A stretch of 64,000 nt of DNA from Madurella fahalii (lineage: Eukaryota > Ascomycota > Sordariomycetes > Sordariales), in assembly GCA_029876055.1 (NCBI GenBank), contig CM056875.1:434001-498000 (forward strand). Direction: 5' to 3'. Under the pieces are notes generated by a model, which did no database searches, was not told the DNA's origin, and saw nothing but the letters and a program-made list of their open reading frames with translations. The position numbers and the translations under genes are program-made. Shown one piece after another: positions 31,301-42,959 of the stretch; the first letter of the stretch is position 1, and each line of letters begins with the position of its first letter.

Positions 31301-32039
31301 CGGTTTCAGCTGCAGGACCTTTGGATTGGAGTTGGGTTGTCGATTGCTTTTGGAGGAATACTTTTTTGCATTTGCACTTTGCCTTTGCATTTGCCTGGGC
31401 GGTCTGGGAGTCTTTGGGCACATACCACATGGATTTTGGAACATACGCGGAGCGGGCTGGATTATTTGGGCGGCCGCGTGCGGTTGCACATTGCATTGGG
31501 CTGTATCATTAATGTGGTTATACATTGGCGCAGTCTTCTATCGTACGAAGTAGACAACAGAGTTAGGCGGTGTTACGGTATGGGTTAGGGCATATACATG
31601 TAGACATTCAGGCTGGCTTCCGTCCACTTATCAAAATTAGAGATAGGGCTCTGGCAATCCTCTCATGAACGCGTGCCTGATCGGCTTATAACTGTTGTGG
31701 CACCGGATTTCGATGGGTCGATGCTGTTTAGCAAGCGCGATTGCAGTCTCGAGGCAATCCCAACCGCACTCAACTGACAGAATGTGCACAGGAAAATTGG
31801 CGAAAACATTTGTAAGACTGGAAACTCGGACTTGACACCTTGATTTTGGGGTTGACAATCGGCAAGGGGTGGGACAGCCGGCGCGGGCGCACAGTTCAGG
31901 CTGCATGAAACACTGGTCTTGATTACTGTGCGCTTATCTCGGCATCTGTCGTGCATCAAAGCCACGAACATTTTCGCCGTCTCCTTCGCCTCCATCCGAG
32001 CATCCTACACTTAGCCATTGCTGTTGCTATTGCCTACCA
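31301..32039. other. Intergenic
   Basis: No gene supported. Contains the 3' region of the acetyltransferase gene and the promoter of the DUF1992 gene. Confidence 0.4.
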
Positions 32040-33803
32040 ATGGCTTCGGCACCGTTCATCTGCGGCCGCTGCGCCCGTGCGACCCGGACCAGAGCACTAC
32101 CTCTGGCAGCGCTCTCGCAACAGCGGCGCCATCTTTCCCAATCGCTTCCCCTCTCGCTCCCCGCAGCCAACGCAGCCAACCCTTCGAGTCCGAACCCGAC
32201 CGAGCATGCGCACTCAAAACCGCCGTCAGAGCCCCGTCGACCCCCCGATCCCGATCCCGAACCAGGGCCCATGGCGCGCCGCCTCGAACAAGCGACCGAA
32301 GATGCCCTTCTAACTGGAGGCCGTGCCGGCCGCCGCGCCATTGAAGAAGCGGGCTTCGACGAGGAGCTCAAGGCTAAGCTGCTGGATAAAGTAGCCAGCG
32401 CGAAGTTCAACGTCGAACACTCGTCTGCGCTGTCACAGGCGGGCATCACCTCCCGAATACCCGACTCGGCAGGACTCGGCACACGCGCAATCGCCGCTTC
32501 GCAGGCCTGGACAGGAGAGGAGACGACGGAGGATGCGGTACTGAGAATGCTGGATGACGCGAAAAAGCCGTTGGCACCTGGGCTGAGGGGCAAACCGAGG
32601 ATGCCGGACTTGAAACCGGTAGATATGCGGTTGCGCCGGGAGGCGCCTGTGAGTCGCGGGCAGAGAGCGGCGGGGGCGCGAGACAAAGCGCATGCCTATG
32701 CCGGACTGGGGATGAAGGATTCTGGGCTAAGTGTGGAGGAGAGGGAGGCAGTGAAGAGGGAGTTTAGAGAGCGCTTCGCGCCAGGGGCAAGGGCAATGCC
32801 CAATACGGTATCCGGCCTGGCGGCGTTGGCAAACGAGCGGATCGAGGATGCGATCGCACGGGGCCAGTTCAAGAACATCCCACGCGGAAAAGGGGTAGAG
32901 AGGGACACACGTGCGGATAATCCGTTCATCGACACCGTAAGCTGGATGCCCCCACTACCACCACCAGCCACTCAGTGCTAACCAGCCCCTGCCCAGACGG
33001 AGTACATCATGAACAAGATGATCAAGCGACAAGAAATCGTCCCGCCCTGGATCGAAAAGCAACAGGAGCTCGTCAAAGCTGCTCACAAATTCCGCGCGCG
33101 TCTGCGGAATGATTGGAAGCGTCACGCGGCACGCATGATCGCCTCGCGTGGCGGGACGCTAGACGAACAGATCGCCCGCGCAACGGCCTACGCCCGCGCC
33201 GAGGAAGCTCACAACCCGCGCCGGCGCAACGTCGACCAGATCTCGGTCCCGACGAATTCCACCGACGACGTGATCATGCTGCAGCGGTCATCGCCCCAAC
33301 CGCCATCCCCAACCCAACCAGCGCCCTCACAGCCAGATGAGGCGCAAGTCCACACACCACCACCACAACAACAGCCATCACAACCCTTCCGTGACCCAAC
33401 ATGGGAGGCCTCCGAGCTAGCCTACCACACCCTCGCCATCGCGAACCTCAACACGCTCACCCGCTCCTACAACCTCATGGCGCCCGACCTGGCGAAGAAG
33501 CCGTATTTCTCGCTCGACAGGGAACTGCGCAACTGCTTTGCCGACGTCGCGCCCGAGGTGGCGGGGGAGATCAGGATCCGCGCGACCAAGCCCGCGCGGT
33601 CGCTGGTCGACGCGCCCTTTGGGGGTGCGAGGCGGGGGGCGGCTGGCAGGGGGTTGTTTGCCGGGGAGGGGTTTGGGCTGGGCGGCGGTGCCAGGGTGTA
33701 TGAGCGGCGCGAGGGCAAGTATGGGCTCAAGGAGTGGTGGAGGGATTTGTGGAAGAGGGAGGGGCAGGAGGGGGAGAAGAAGGTGGACGGGACGGGGGGG
33801 TGA
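32040..33803 (+). CDS. DNAJC28-like DUF1992 protein, probably mitochondrial (567 aa)
   Basis: Exons 32040-32936 and 32997-33803; 60-bp intron with GTAAGC, CTAAC and CCCAG, phase 0. The N-terminus is Arg/Ala/Ser-rich without acidic residues for about 50 residues (CGRCARATRTRALPLAALSQ), fitting a mitochondrial presequence. The DUF1992 signature begins at about residue 263: LANERIEDAIARGQFKNIPR then GKG, followed by NPFIDTTEYIMNKMIKRQEI and PPWIEKQQEL. This domain occurs in DnaJ homologue C28 and bacterial relatives; human DNAJC28 has been linked to Golgi/COG function, and fungal members are poorly studied. No J-domain HPD motif is visible, as usual for fungal homologues. Confidence 0.85.
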
Positions 33804-35153
33804 TAGAGAGGATGATTCGAGGTATAGTGTAGTGTAGAGCGGTATTGTCGTGGCGAGCATAGCGTACGGATGGGTGCGGATTGTGAGATAGACGTCGACA
33901 CTTGGCAACATGACGCTCCTGCTTCGGTTTCTGTTCTGATATGTCGGCTTCTCTGTCTCCGTTGTTTTGTCATGGTGATGGTCGTCTACGTGGAAGCATC
34001 ACTGGATGCCTTCTCTAATGGTTTCTTGGTAAGCCGGATCGCAACGTCTCAACTACTACCTTGTTTGACCTCCCAATTTTCGGCGCCGACCAAGCCTCGT
34101 ACCGCCATCGGTGTACATCTCTATCTTACGAGTATGTCTGACCTACATTTGACAGTTTTGACAAAGCGAGGCAAGTGAATTCGAGGATTTTTCGATTTTG
34201 CTCCGATTATTGATCTTTGATACGAGTCTGGCTACAGCCCTGGATTCGGTTATTCCAAGGCAGGCACTTAGTCTACGAAAGCATTTGTCTAAGCTAGCTA
34301 TTGGCCCTGGCCGGAAATAATTCCAACTGCTAGGACGGGGGGTTGTGTCGGCAAATGAGGTTGACACAATGGAGGTCAGCTACCAGTCCACCACGGAGTT
34401 TGCGGAGTTAGATAAGTTCGTTCAAAAAGAAATGGCCCACATCCACGAACGGCAAAACTATCTCTAAGAGCAAGTAGGCTAGGAACCACTGCTTTCCCAA
34501 GCTCCATATGGCTCCCGGTTGCCATATACGGGTTAACTTTGGATAGCGTATTTCCCCTTCTCTACGCAAGAGAAACGTGTTGTTTGTTGGCGGGACTACG
34601 TTCTTGCAATGGTCCTTCATAGCCAAGTTCAGACTTGCTCTACACTGTCTTGACAATCCCCTACTTCCTTCCCACTCGTGCCAGGTGAATGCGGAAGGCG
34701 AATTGGAATTGTGTGTAAAGCAGTACCGCAATCATCCGTGAAGGAGAAAACCATCCCCGGTCCCGCTCGGAGATGAGTTGGTGACTGCTGCAAAACAGAA
34801 CCCACGTCTCACATACCGTAAATAATCCTAACATGTCAGGGGTCCTCTCGCTTCAAACAGTCACCTGGGCGATGCTTAGTAGTTCCGTACACCTCCTTCA
34901 TCTTATGGGCTTAGTAACAGCGTCGCAATGCCATGCCACCGCAGGGTATTGTGTTGGAAAAGAACCTTTTCTTTGAAGTATCCAATATTAGACAAGTTTA
35001 CTGCATAAGCTTAGTAACTCCCCAAAGTCAACGGAGTTAACTCTATCTCCGCACATGATAGATTGTTCCACTACTACTTAACAAGCCATTATCCTTCCCG
35101 GACGGCTGCTATTATGTAGCTCACTCTCCACTACCCGTCTCCTAATACTCGCA
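33804..35153. other. Intergenic, 1.35 kb
   Basis: No recognisable gene, repeat array or RNA. Slightly AT-richer than the flanking genes. Confidence 0.4.
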
Positions 35154-35978
35154 ATGACCAAAGTGTGGTTTGTCACGGGCTCCTCCCGCGGCCTCGGCCG
35201 TGCCATCGTCGAGGCCGCGCTGGACTCCGGCGCGTCCGTCATTGCCACGGCTCGAGCCGTGGAGAGCCTAAACGCTTTCACTGAAAAGTTCGGCGCGGAC
35301 AGGTTTCTCCCGTTGCCCGTCGACGTTACCAAGGAAAATGATGTTATCCGAGCCGTCAATGCCGGCCACGAAAAGTTTGGCCGGATCGATGTCGTGGTCA
35401 ACAACGCCGGCTACGCCAATACGGCCGCTGTTGAGGACATGGACATTCAAGACTTCCGGGAACAGATGGAAACCAATTTCATGGGCGTCGTCTACGTCAC
35501 GAAGGCAGTGCTCCCCATACTACGGAAACAGGGTGCCGGACACATCTTCCAGGTCTCGTCGCTCGGTGGAAGGATTGGCACACCGGGTGTCTCGGCCTAC
35601 CAGAGCGCGAAGTGGGCGGTCGGCGGGTTCTCGACCGTCCTCGCGCAGGAGGTGGCGCCTCTGGGGATCAAAGTCACGGTCCTCGAGCCCGGCGGAATCA
35701 GGACGGACTGGGCCGGCCCGTCGATGAAGATCCACCCGATAAGCGAGCCGTACAAGCCCACAGTCGGCGCGATTGCAGAGATGCTTAAGCAGCTATCGGG
35801 CAACGAACTGTCGCTCCCGGGCAAGATTGCCCGGATTATCGTCGATCTTTCCGAGGCCGAGGACGTCCCACTCCGCCTCCTCCTGGGCCCTGAAGCAGTC
35901 GATTATGCTGCGAAAGCCGCCGAGGCTTTGGCGGAATCCGATCGGAAGTGGCGGGACGTTAGCCTCTCGTCGGCCTAA
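35154..35978 (+). CDS. Classical short-chain dehydrogenase/reductase (274 aa)
   Basis: Single-exon gene starting GCAATGACC. NAD(P)-binding TGSSRGLG at residues 8-15 after a short beta strand, an Arg at 34 (ATARAVESL) suggesting NADP preference, D57 in the PVDVT motif, NNAG at 83-86, catalytic Ser135/Ser136 (QVSSLGGRIG), and Tyr149 with Lys153 (YQSAK), then the EPGGIRTDW segment. Length and motifs match classical SDRs close to bacterial/fungal 'SDR family oxidoreductase' enzymes acting on small carbonyl compounds. The substrate is unknown; no biosynthetic cluster surrounds it. Confidence 0.95.
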   Translation: MTKVWFVTGSSRGLGRAIVEAALDSGASVIATARAVESLNAFTEKFGADRFLPLPVDVTKENDVIRAVNAGHEKFGRIDVVVNNAGYANTAAVEDMDIQDFREQMETNFMGVVYVTKAVLPILRKQGAGHIFQVSSLGGRIGTPGVSAYQSAKWAVGGFSTVLAQEVAPLGIKVTVLEPGGIRTDWAGPSMKIHPISEPYKPTVGAIAEMLKQLSGNELSLPGKIARIIVDLSEAEDVPLRLLLGPEAVDYAAKAAEALAESDRKWRDVSLSSA

Positions 35979-36539
35979 AGGGACATTTCGGGAAGGGTAC
36001 ATCTCAAAGGGATATTTGGTCGGGGCTAGTGAAGGCGGTCGATCTGGCGGCTGACTGCCAGTTTACGGTGATAGCCCATATACTAGCCAATCTTGGGACC
36101 TGCTTGTATTCTAAATGTTTATCGGTATGACCATGCAATTTTACTATCCGTTTTGATTTCAATTTTTCTTGCCAGCATAGTGAAAATGACCAGTCTCCCG
36201 GTTCCTCCCGATCAAGTATTCCGTGATTAGTCTTAAAGTCTCCTGCCAGGCGCCTTGTTCACAACTTCTCACGCATCAGGGTTTACCGACATGGTTGATC
36301 AGTATGCTAAATTCCCGTGCACCACCGAACACCAGAGGACAGCTAACTACCTAGCTAAATAAGCTACCTAGGAAAATATAACAGGAAAATTTTGACTCAT
36401 ATTCCCCGTCCAAAGCAAAGAAAACAGATCTGGTGCCCGCAAGCAACCTTGGGCTGCGGGCTACAATGTAATGGCAGACGCAGACAGAACAACGCGGTCT
36501 TTAGCCGCGGCAGGGGCTGGTCTTGATGTTCTTAACATA
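35979..36539. other. Intergenic
   Basis: No gene seen. Ends at the TA flanking the MITE. Confidence 0.4.
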
Positions 36540-36838
36540 CCCTCACCGTTTTGCCCAGAGTTGGCAATCGCATCAATATTGGTAATATAATGGCGCTGAG
36601 CTAGGTACTAGCATGACCTGCTAAGGTCATTACGGTACCTAGTTCGGCGTCATTATATTACCAATATTCCAGAATTCCTCACCGTTTTTCCCAGAGTTGG
36701 CAATTCTGGAATATTGGTAATATCATAACGCTAAGCTAGGTACCAGCATGACCTGCTAAGGCCATGACGGTATCTGGCTCGGCGTTATGATATCATCCAA
36801 TATTCCAGAATTGCCAGCGCTGGGCTATACGGTCAGGG
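36540..36838. mobile_element. MITE-like nested foldback element
   Basis: The outer ends CCCTCACCG... and ...CGGTCAGGG form imperfect inverted repeats of about 30 bp (both running into GGCAAT/ATTGCC) flanked by TA on each side (36538-36539 and 36839-36840). Inside are two related foldback units, 36563-36678 and 36699-36815. The second has a perfect 19-bp inverted pair at its ends, and each unit holds an inverted GCTAGGTAC/GTACCTAG-type arm. The left lead-in CCTCACCGTTTT-CCCAGAGTTGG occurs twice (36541, 36677), 136 bp apart, so the second unit arose by internal duplication. No coding capacity. Confidence 0.75.
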
Positions 36839-37001
36839 TATGGTAATATCATGATTAAGTCCCCAAACCCCCCCTCCCCTCTCTTCCCTGGCTAGGGTTT
36901 AACGTTGGAAAGATGGCACCCGAACTGGGAGGAAATGTGGACGCGACAAACGAGGAATAGAAATCGTTGGAAAGGAGAGCCGTCTGAACGTAGAACTAAC
37001 C

Positions 37002-39283
37002 TTATTCAAGCTCCGCCTCCCGCGCAGCTGTCCCGAAGTTCTGCTCGGGGAAGTACCAGTCAGCCGCTTGCAGGGGCGAGTTGTGAGGCATGGGGCTGGC
37101 CTGAAACGGAACGTTGCCGGGGATCCAGGGTCCCTGTGTAGGGAACATGGTGTAACCGGTGTAGTAGAACTGGTTGGGGTTGTCGGTGTTGATCCCGCCG
37201 AAGGACATATTCCGCGGAATCGCCTGCGACGCATGCATGCCCGCTCCCGCAGTCACCGGAGGCAGAGCAGGTATGAACTGCGGAGACGTCCCGGTCTGCC
37301 CTGTCATCCCAATGCCGAGGCCGTAGGGCGAGTCCAAGGTGTACGCATTTGGCGGCGGGGGATGCCTCTGCTGGCTCCCCACGGATGTAGGTGCCGTCGT
37401 TGTCGTCCCCTGATGAGAGGTTGCGGTCTCCGCTGCAGACTGCTGTGTCGATGAGCCACCGGTCCGAGACGGGTGGTTCGGGACCCCGCTTGAGGAGGTC
37501 TCCGAAGAGAAGTTCGGGCGCATGCTGACGTACGTCCGGAATGTTGTTTGTACGATCGATTTCAGTCGCTCCCGCAAGACTTTCGGCTCGGACAAGGAGA
37601 TATCACCGTGTTGAAGCTTGTGATCAAGGATTCTGAGAAAGGTCTTCGTAAAGTAATCCTCGCCTTCTTTTGGCGTCCCCTCATGATGTGTGTTCTCGTG
37701 CCCTTTTTATGATTGCAAGGTCAGCTACATGTAGTGCTTCTTCGTTGTTCGGAAGACCGTAACTCACACGGGCTTTTCGGGTGCGCTACGCCGGGAAACA
37801 GAACATCCCACATCTCGAACCACTTCTCAACCCTGTGAACTTCTTGGTTCTTCTTGCGGTTTTGCTTCTCGAGCTTTGCCCACTGCGCCTCGTCGACACC
37901 TTCCTTGAGGGTGGCGTCACGGAGGGCGCAAGGCACCTCGCTCTTCCGATGCGCGGCCAAGTCTTCCAGGCACTGCGCTCGATCGCGTCCGTTGCCGGTG
38001 CTGAAAGTCTGTTTGCACCTTTCGCATTGAACAGGCGAGTGTACGCGTTTGAGATGCTCCCTGTGGCAAAACGGTTAGTGCCCGGTGACGGTCCAAAACA
38101 GGTTCTCCTAACTTTAGCCTCTGGATGGACTTGAATCCGGGGCCTGCACAGGGCCTGTAGGTGTACTTGGATCTCTTTGCCGATCCGGAGCCGCCGTTGA
38201 CGCCGTATTTGACAGGATCCAGCTTGTGAAAAGGGCACGCGAGCATCATATCGGGGTCACCGGCGGGCCCGGCGGGGGGTCCCATCTTCCCGCCTCCGTC
38301 TCCGTCTCCGTCTCCGCGGCCTTCATCCTCGCCCTCATCCCAGCCATCCTTCCCTTCGTTATTGTCACCATCAGAGTTCGTACGTCGCCGTTTCCGTGAA
38401 GATGATTTGTCCTGTCCTGACGAAGTTTCTGTCGGCGAAGGTTTCACTTCCGCTGATCCGTCGGAGCCGTCACGAGCCGCGGTGGTGCGCCTCCATTTCT
38501 CGACTTTGCTCTTCAGGGCCAGATTGAAATCCCGGTGGAGGAGGGGGATCAAGAAGGCCGCAAGGGAATAGTCGCTACCAACCGCGGAAAATACCAAGGA
38601 CTCGATATTCCCGTCTTGGCCACTCCACTCGTTGTCGTCCTCATCCTCGTCGCTCTGGCCCGAGGTTTCGCAGGCGCTCTCGCACTCGCTATCGTCTGTG
38701 TCAGACTCTGGCTCCTCATGGAGCACGGCAGTAGGTTCTGCATCATCATGAACGGACATTGCATTCCGTAGTGAACTTGGCCGGCTGGGCGAGCTAGTCC
38801 GGAGGCCGCTGAGAGACCGCACGGAATAGCCTACAGGAGCCGCCGGTTGATTCTGTTGCATTTGCGCGGATCTATAACTCGGACGTCAGACCCAAGATAT
38901 CATGAACAAAATCGTTAAATAACTGTGAGGGGAATGGGCTTGATCCTAGGCCACCTGCTAGCTGGGCCAGAGGTAATAACGTGAGAGCAGTCGTGTGTGC
39001 CTTACTCTTCGCCCCTCTCGCTCCCCGCCCACTGGTCTGCTTCGTCATCGTTTGGGAAACCACATTCCACAGCCGGCCCTGCCGAGGTTGCGAAGCTACT
39101 TGTCGATGGAGCGTAAAACTGCGAGCTCTCCGACGACGTCACCGGGCTCGGCGACCGCGACGTCGCAGTGCTCTTGGGCAATCCCTTCCACGAGTTGGGA
39201 AGAGGCCCGTGAAATTGCACAGGCGACCATCTCTGGGCGACAGTCTCGGCCTCTTGCGCGACTCGTGAGGGGGTTTGGCTCAT
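37002..39283 (-). CDS. Zinc-finger-like protein (676 aa, four exons)
   Basis: Proposed exons (minus): 39283-39006, 38871-38113, 38060-37768 and 37702-37002. Phases match at all three introns; intron 1 has GTAAGG, CTGAC and TATAG. The start has a strong CACCATG context; an ATG at 38861 would give a 580-residue alternative. The N-terminal part is Ser/Pro-rich, followed by an acidic stretch (DTDDSECESACE...SDEDEDDNEW) and a basic KSSSRKRRRTNSDG. The core (roughly residues 290-350) reads MMLACPFHKLDPVKYG, RPCAGPGF, RLKEHLKRVH and CERCKQTF, a C2H2-like arrangement found in a family of fungal nuclear-type proteins. Then WFEMWDVLFPGVAHPKSPW and a Pro/Gln/Ser-rich tail. Probably nuclear and possibly a regulator; DNA binding is unproven. 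Confidence 0.75.
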
Positions 39284-41479
39284 GGTGGGAGGGACGCAGA
39301 TCTCGGTGAAGTAGTGGCAGTAAGCGACGGCGCTTGAGAGCCGCTGATGGTTGGGAGTGGTTGACGGCAGCAGTGCTCAATCCTCATCGCGCTCCTTGAT
39401 ACGGATGGATGCTTTGAAAATTGAAATTGAGACGGCTGATCTCGATGGGCCATCCTTTTGAATATTTCCCCTGACGAATGAGCTGCGCGTCCTCTTGCTG
39501 GCATTGCAGATGGGCCGTCGGAGGGCTTTCTCCCGCCCAACATGATGTCCCAGTTGCGAGCCGACGCACTTGCGATGGTCGGATTGTGTGTTATTGGGCC
39601 AGATCATTCCCACTTTAGTGATCCTTTCAGGGCATTGGCCAACGAAGCTGCGCGCCGTGGTGTCGCTGCATGTCGATTGGGCCAACATTGCATGTTAGCA
39701 CTGCAAGGCGACGCCACCATGTACTGACAAGGATCCCGAAGCGACTTGGGCCGCTGCTGCAGGATGCGTGCGAGAGCCCGCGCAAATGCGAGCATCTTTA
39801 TATGTGGTAATTATGCCGTAGAGGGCTGGTTTCAGGTCTGAACCTTGTTTGATTCAGAGCTGATGGGAATGAAAAATTGAAAAGCCATGGGTGACCTAGG
39901 GTGACCTACGTAACCTGGTTGGCCTGCTCCGTGGAGTGTGCCTGTAGGATGCGGCTCGGGGAAAAAATCAGGCGACGTATGCAGCTGCACTTCTAGAAGC
40001 CACGAGGGTGCCAATGACATTGTGCAATTGACGCCAACCTGCAGCCAAATGTGTTGGGTTCGGATGGAGTAAGTAAGAGAACGAATGCTAAGGTAGGATT
40101 AACGTATGGAAAAATAGGTACCTTACCTACTACAACATTTACCTTAATCGGCAACACTCAGGCACTACATCAACCAGGATCACCATGTGACCGCCTTTTT
40201 GGATCTGAATGGGGCTAAAGGTTGGTGAACTTTCTGGAAGGTGAAGCACACCTTGCTCCCTCACCGAATTCACGCGCTCATATCAGAGAGGAGGCCACGT
40301 TGTAGGACTCCCCTGCTGAACACGTTCGTACACATGCACACGTGTTCTCCTGCTTTAGTTTTTCACACTTGTGCCGAATTTCCGTAGTGCCACAGCCTTC
40401 GCCTACTGTCATGCTCTACTGACACGTATCTCATGGGCCAGTTGCCTGCAGTGCATTGCCCGAAGTTGTCGTATTCAACTGCCTTGACTCACTGCGTATA
40501 ATTCCAGTCAGTGCTTCACATGGTGTCACCAACTCCCGGAACATTCTCCCACGCATCTGCGATGCGAACCAAGCAAAGAATGACGCCCTTGACCTAACTT
40601 GCGTCCAAGACTAGCGTAGCCTCCAGAGCCTCAGCCATGGTCAGCCGCACAGGAATGTTTTTGTGGAAGTGATAGTACTTAGTCACCTGGGCTGCAAGGC
40701 AAAGCAGCCGCCTGACGACAGGCTTATCGAGCTATCGCCTAATTAAAATACCCGGAAATTCGATATTAGCGGCTTCCTACACATAATTCCTCCCTGCCAT
40801 CATCAACGTAATATCGGATTCACCCAGCAGTGAGATTTCCCTTCCGCAACTAGCCTGCGCTCCATCCTTCACAGTCGGCCGCCTCGGGTTTCCTGGCGGG
40901 GCAACTGATTCTTGAAATATCCAGCTATCTGGCACCTTCTGTGTAGGATTTCCCAATGTCCCGAATTTGACTGGGCTGGGATGCACAGTTTTGAAAGTGC
41001 ACCGGATAGGGAGCAGCCATGAGGAGAATAATGAGGACCAGAAGGAGTTGAGCAATGGTTAGAGTAATTAGCGTTTATTTAAAGCAGAGGGCGGCTGAGA
41101 TGCTATGAGAACTTGAAGTGAAACCCGAAGGCGGCCCCCAGGGGTGGGTTTTATTATTATTATTATTATTATTTAAAAAAAAGGCAAAGTCGGGATGTGC
41201 AACTAATGTAAATGGCGAGCTGATCCAAAAACTAGAATGAGTTAACTGGGTTGTGAAAAGCAAAAAGGAGAGACTTTACTTCCCTGCGGAGAAGAGAGAA
41301 AAAGAAACATACAACACGAGGAATTCGCTGGTCGTCACCGACCCAACTACTACTCTCGCCCTTACTGGTTTATCTAGGGGAGAGCGGACGGGATCCCGAG
41401 TTTTCCAGTAGGTATGGTCGTATGTGATAGAGGCGTGGGGTACAAGGAGCATATGTATGCGTTAGTTATGAGCGTTCTG

Positions 41480-41502
41480 CCCCCCCCGGGGGGGGGGGGG
41501 GG
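41480..41502. repeat. Homopolymer C/G junction
   Basis: Eight C followed by fifteen G, a self-complementary and slippage-prone tract. Exact length in the assembly is doubtful. Confidence 0.8.
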
Positions 41503-42770
41503 TAATGGGAGGAGAGTTTGGGTAAGGAAAGGATTCGAGAACATTCATACATTCATGATAAGAGGGATGCTGGCGTTGTTTAAAGTTTTGCAGAGACAAT
41601 TTTGACAACATAAAGGTTCAGTCAAGACTTATTTGCTAAGACAAGAACAAACCCAGAGCACTTAGCTTGATCTCAAAGAATTGTGGACAGCCGGGTGGGA
41701 GGCCTCTTATACGGGCGATAAGTTTTCCTAGGCCCCCCTAATTTTGGTAGTACTGCTGGACAGAGAGCATGTTATTATTATGCTGAGGAAGGCTTGGATC
41801 CTCGTCCAACTCATCCTCGTCACAATACTACATGAGTGCCACCCTCTTTGGTGCTATTCCTAAGTCAGCCGAAGGGGAGTCAGATACAACTCGACAATTC
41901 CCCAAATTACCATTAGCCCTCACTCGCTTATTGTACGCTCTCGTAGAACAACACCAACGTTTGACGCTGCTTCCACATCAACTTCATCAGCCATGGCTGG
42001 CGAAATCATGGGAGCTTGCATCGCTACAAAGGCCAACTTGAAGTGGTGCCGCTGGAACAGAAACGATGTTTCCAATCCCAACCCTAAATATATCCCACGT
42101 GAGTACCAAGGAGTATGTCCGCCGAGGGAAGCTCAGATGGCCAAGCAAGTGCAGGAGTTTCCAGGTTAAATACCTAGATAGCACCAACCATAGCGTTAAG
42201 CACAAGTTCCTTTACTCGGCTGCATCGATAATGAGCAAACCTGGTCTCCAGACTCCATCGGAGAGACGCAGTGGCTATGTTGTTGGTTTGTAGCGTAGAT
42301 CGTACAATGTCGTTCGGTATCGGTCTTTGGGCAGGGACTAGTTCGGGTCGAGAGGGAGATTTAGAAGCCTTTTGCAAATTTCCCCTGATTCCTGCTGTGT
42401 TTTCGCTGTTCCCCGAAGTCATCCGGTGCGTCTTTCAACCATCACAAACGGGGAAAGGAAAAGAATGCGAGGGAAAGAGAACGAATGAGACGTGCAAGTT
42501 CTGGTGTTGTTCGAGTGGACAAGGACGGATCCCGGGACTTTTGCGACACGAGTGTTGCGTGGGTTGCAGCAGCGGCGCAGCGTGGTTGGTTCAGAGATCG
42601 TGTTCCTGCCCCACTTTTTGAGCCTGAAGCCAAGTTCAATTTGACATCAACGGTTGGCCATTGCGATGCGTTCCTTCGATCCCTTGATCTGCCTTCGGAC
42701 GAACCGTCCTGAAGCACTCGTTCTTCATTCTTTGCGCTTCCTGTCCGCCACTTTTTGCCTCTCTATAAAA

Positions 42771-42783
42771 CGGTCCTTCTCCG
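42771..42783 (+). promoter_or_regulatory. TATA-like element upstream of the 1244-residue protein gene
   Basis: CTCTATAAAACGG, about 180 bp before the ATG at 42960 and just after a CT-rich stretch. Position and sequence fit a fungal core promoter; no transcript data. Confidence 0.35.
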
Positions 42784-42959
42784 GTGACCGGGCCGCGCCA
42801 ACCGCGATAGACTCGATCGGTTCGCACCCCGAATGCGGGGATCGCGTGAAGCCCCGCGACTCGATGCTTCTTCGACTTGGGTTCCCCGACTTGGGCCCCT
42901 CCCCGTCCGAGCCGTGCGTTGCGCCGCGATTAGGAACAGCATTCTAAACGGGCCGGAGG

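Larger units (their letters stand above)
39284..42959. other. Long intergenic region, 3.7 kb
   Basis: No supported gene. Contains a (TTA)n microsatellite at about 41149-41173, a C8G15 homopolymer junction at 41480-41502, ACCTTACCTAC words near 40125, and CT-rich sequence upstream of the next gene. CTCTATAAAACGG at about 42771-42783, some 180 bp before the next ATG, is a plausible TATA element. Confidence 0.45.
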
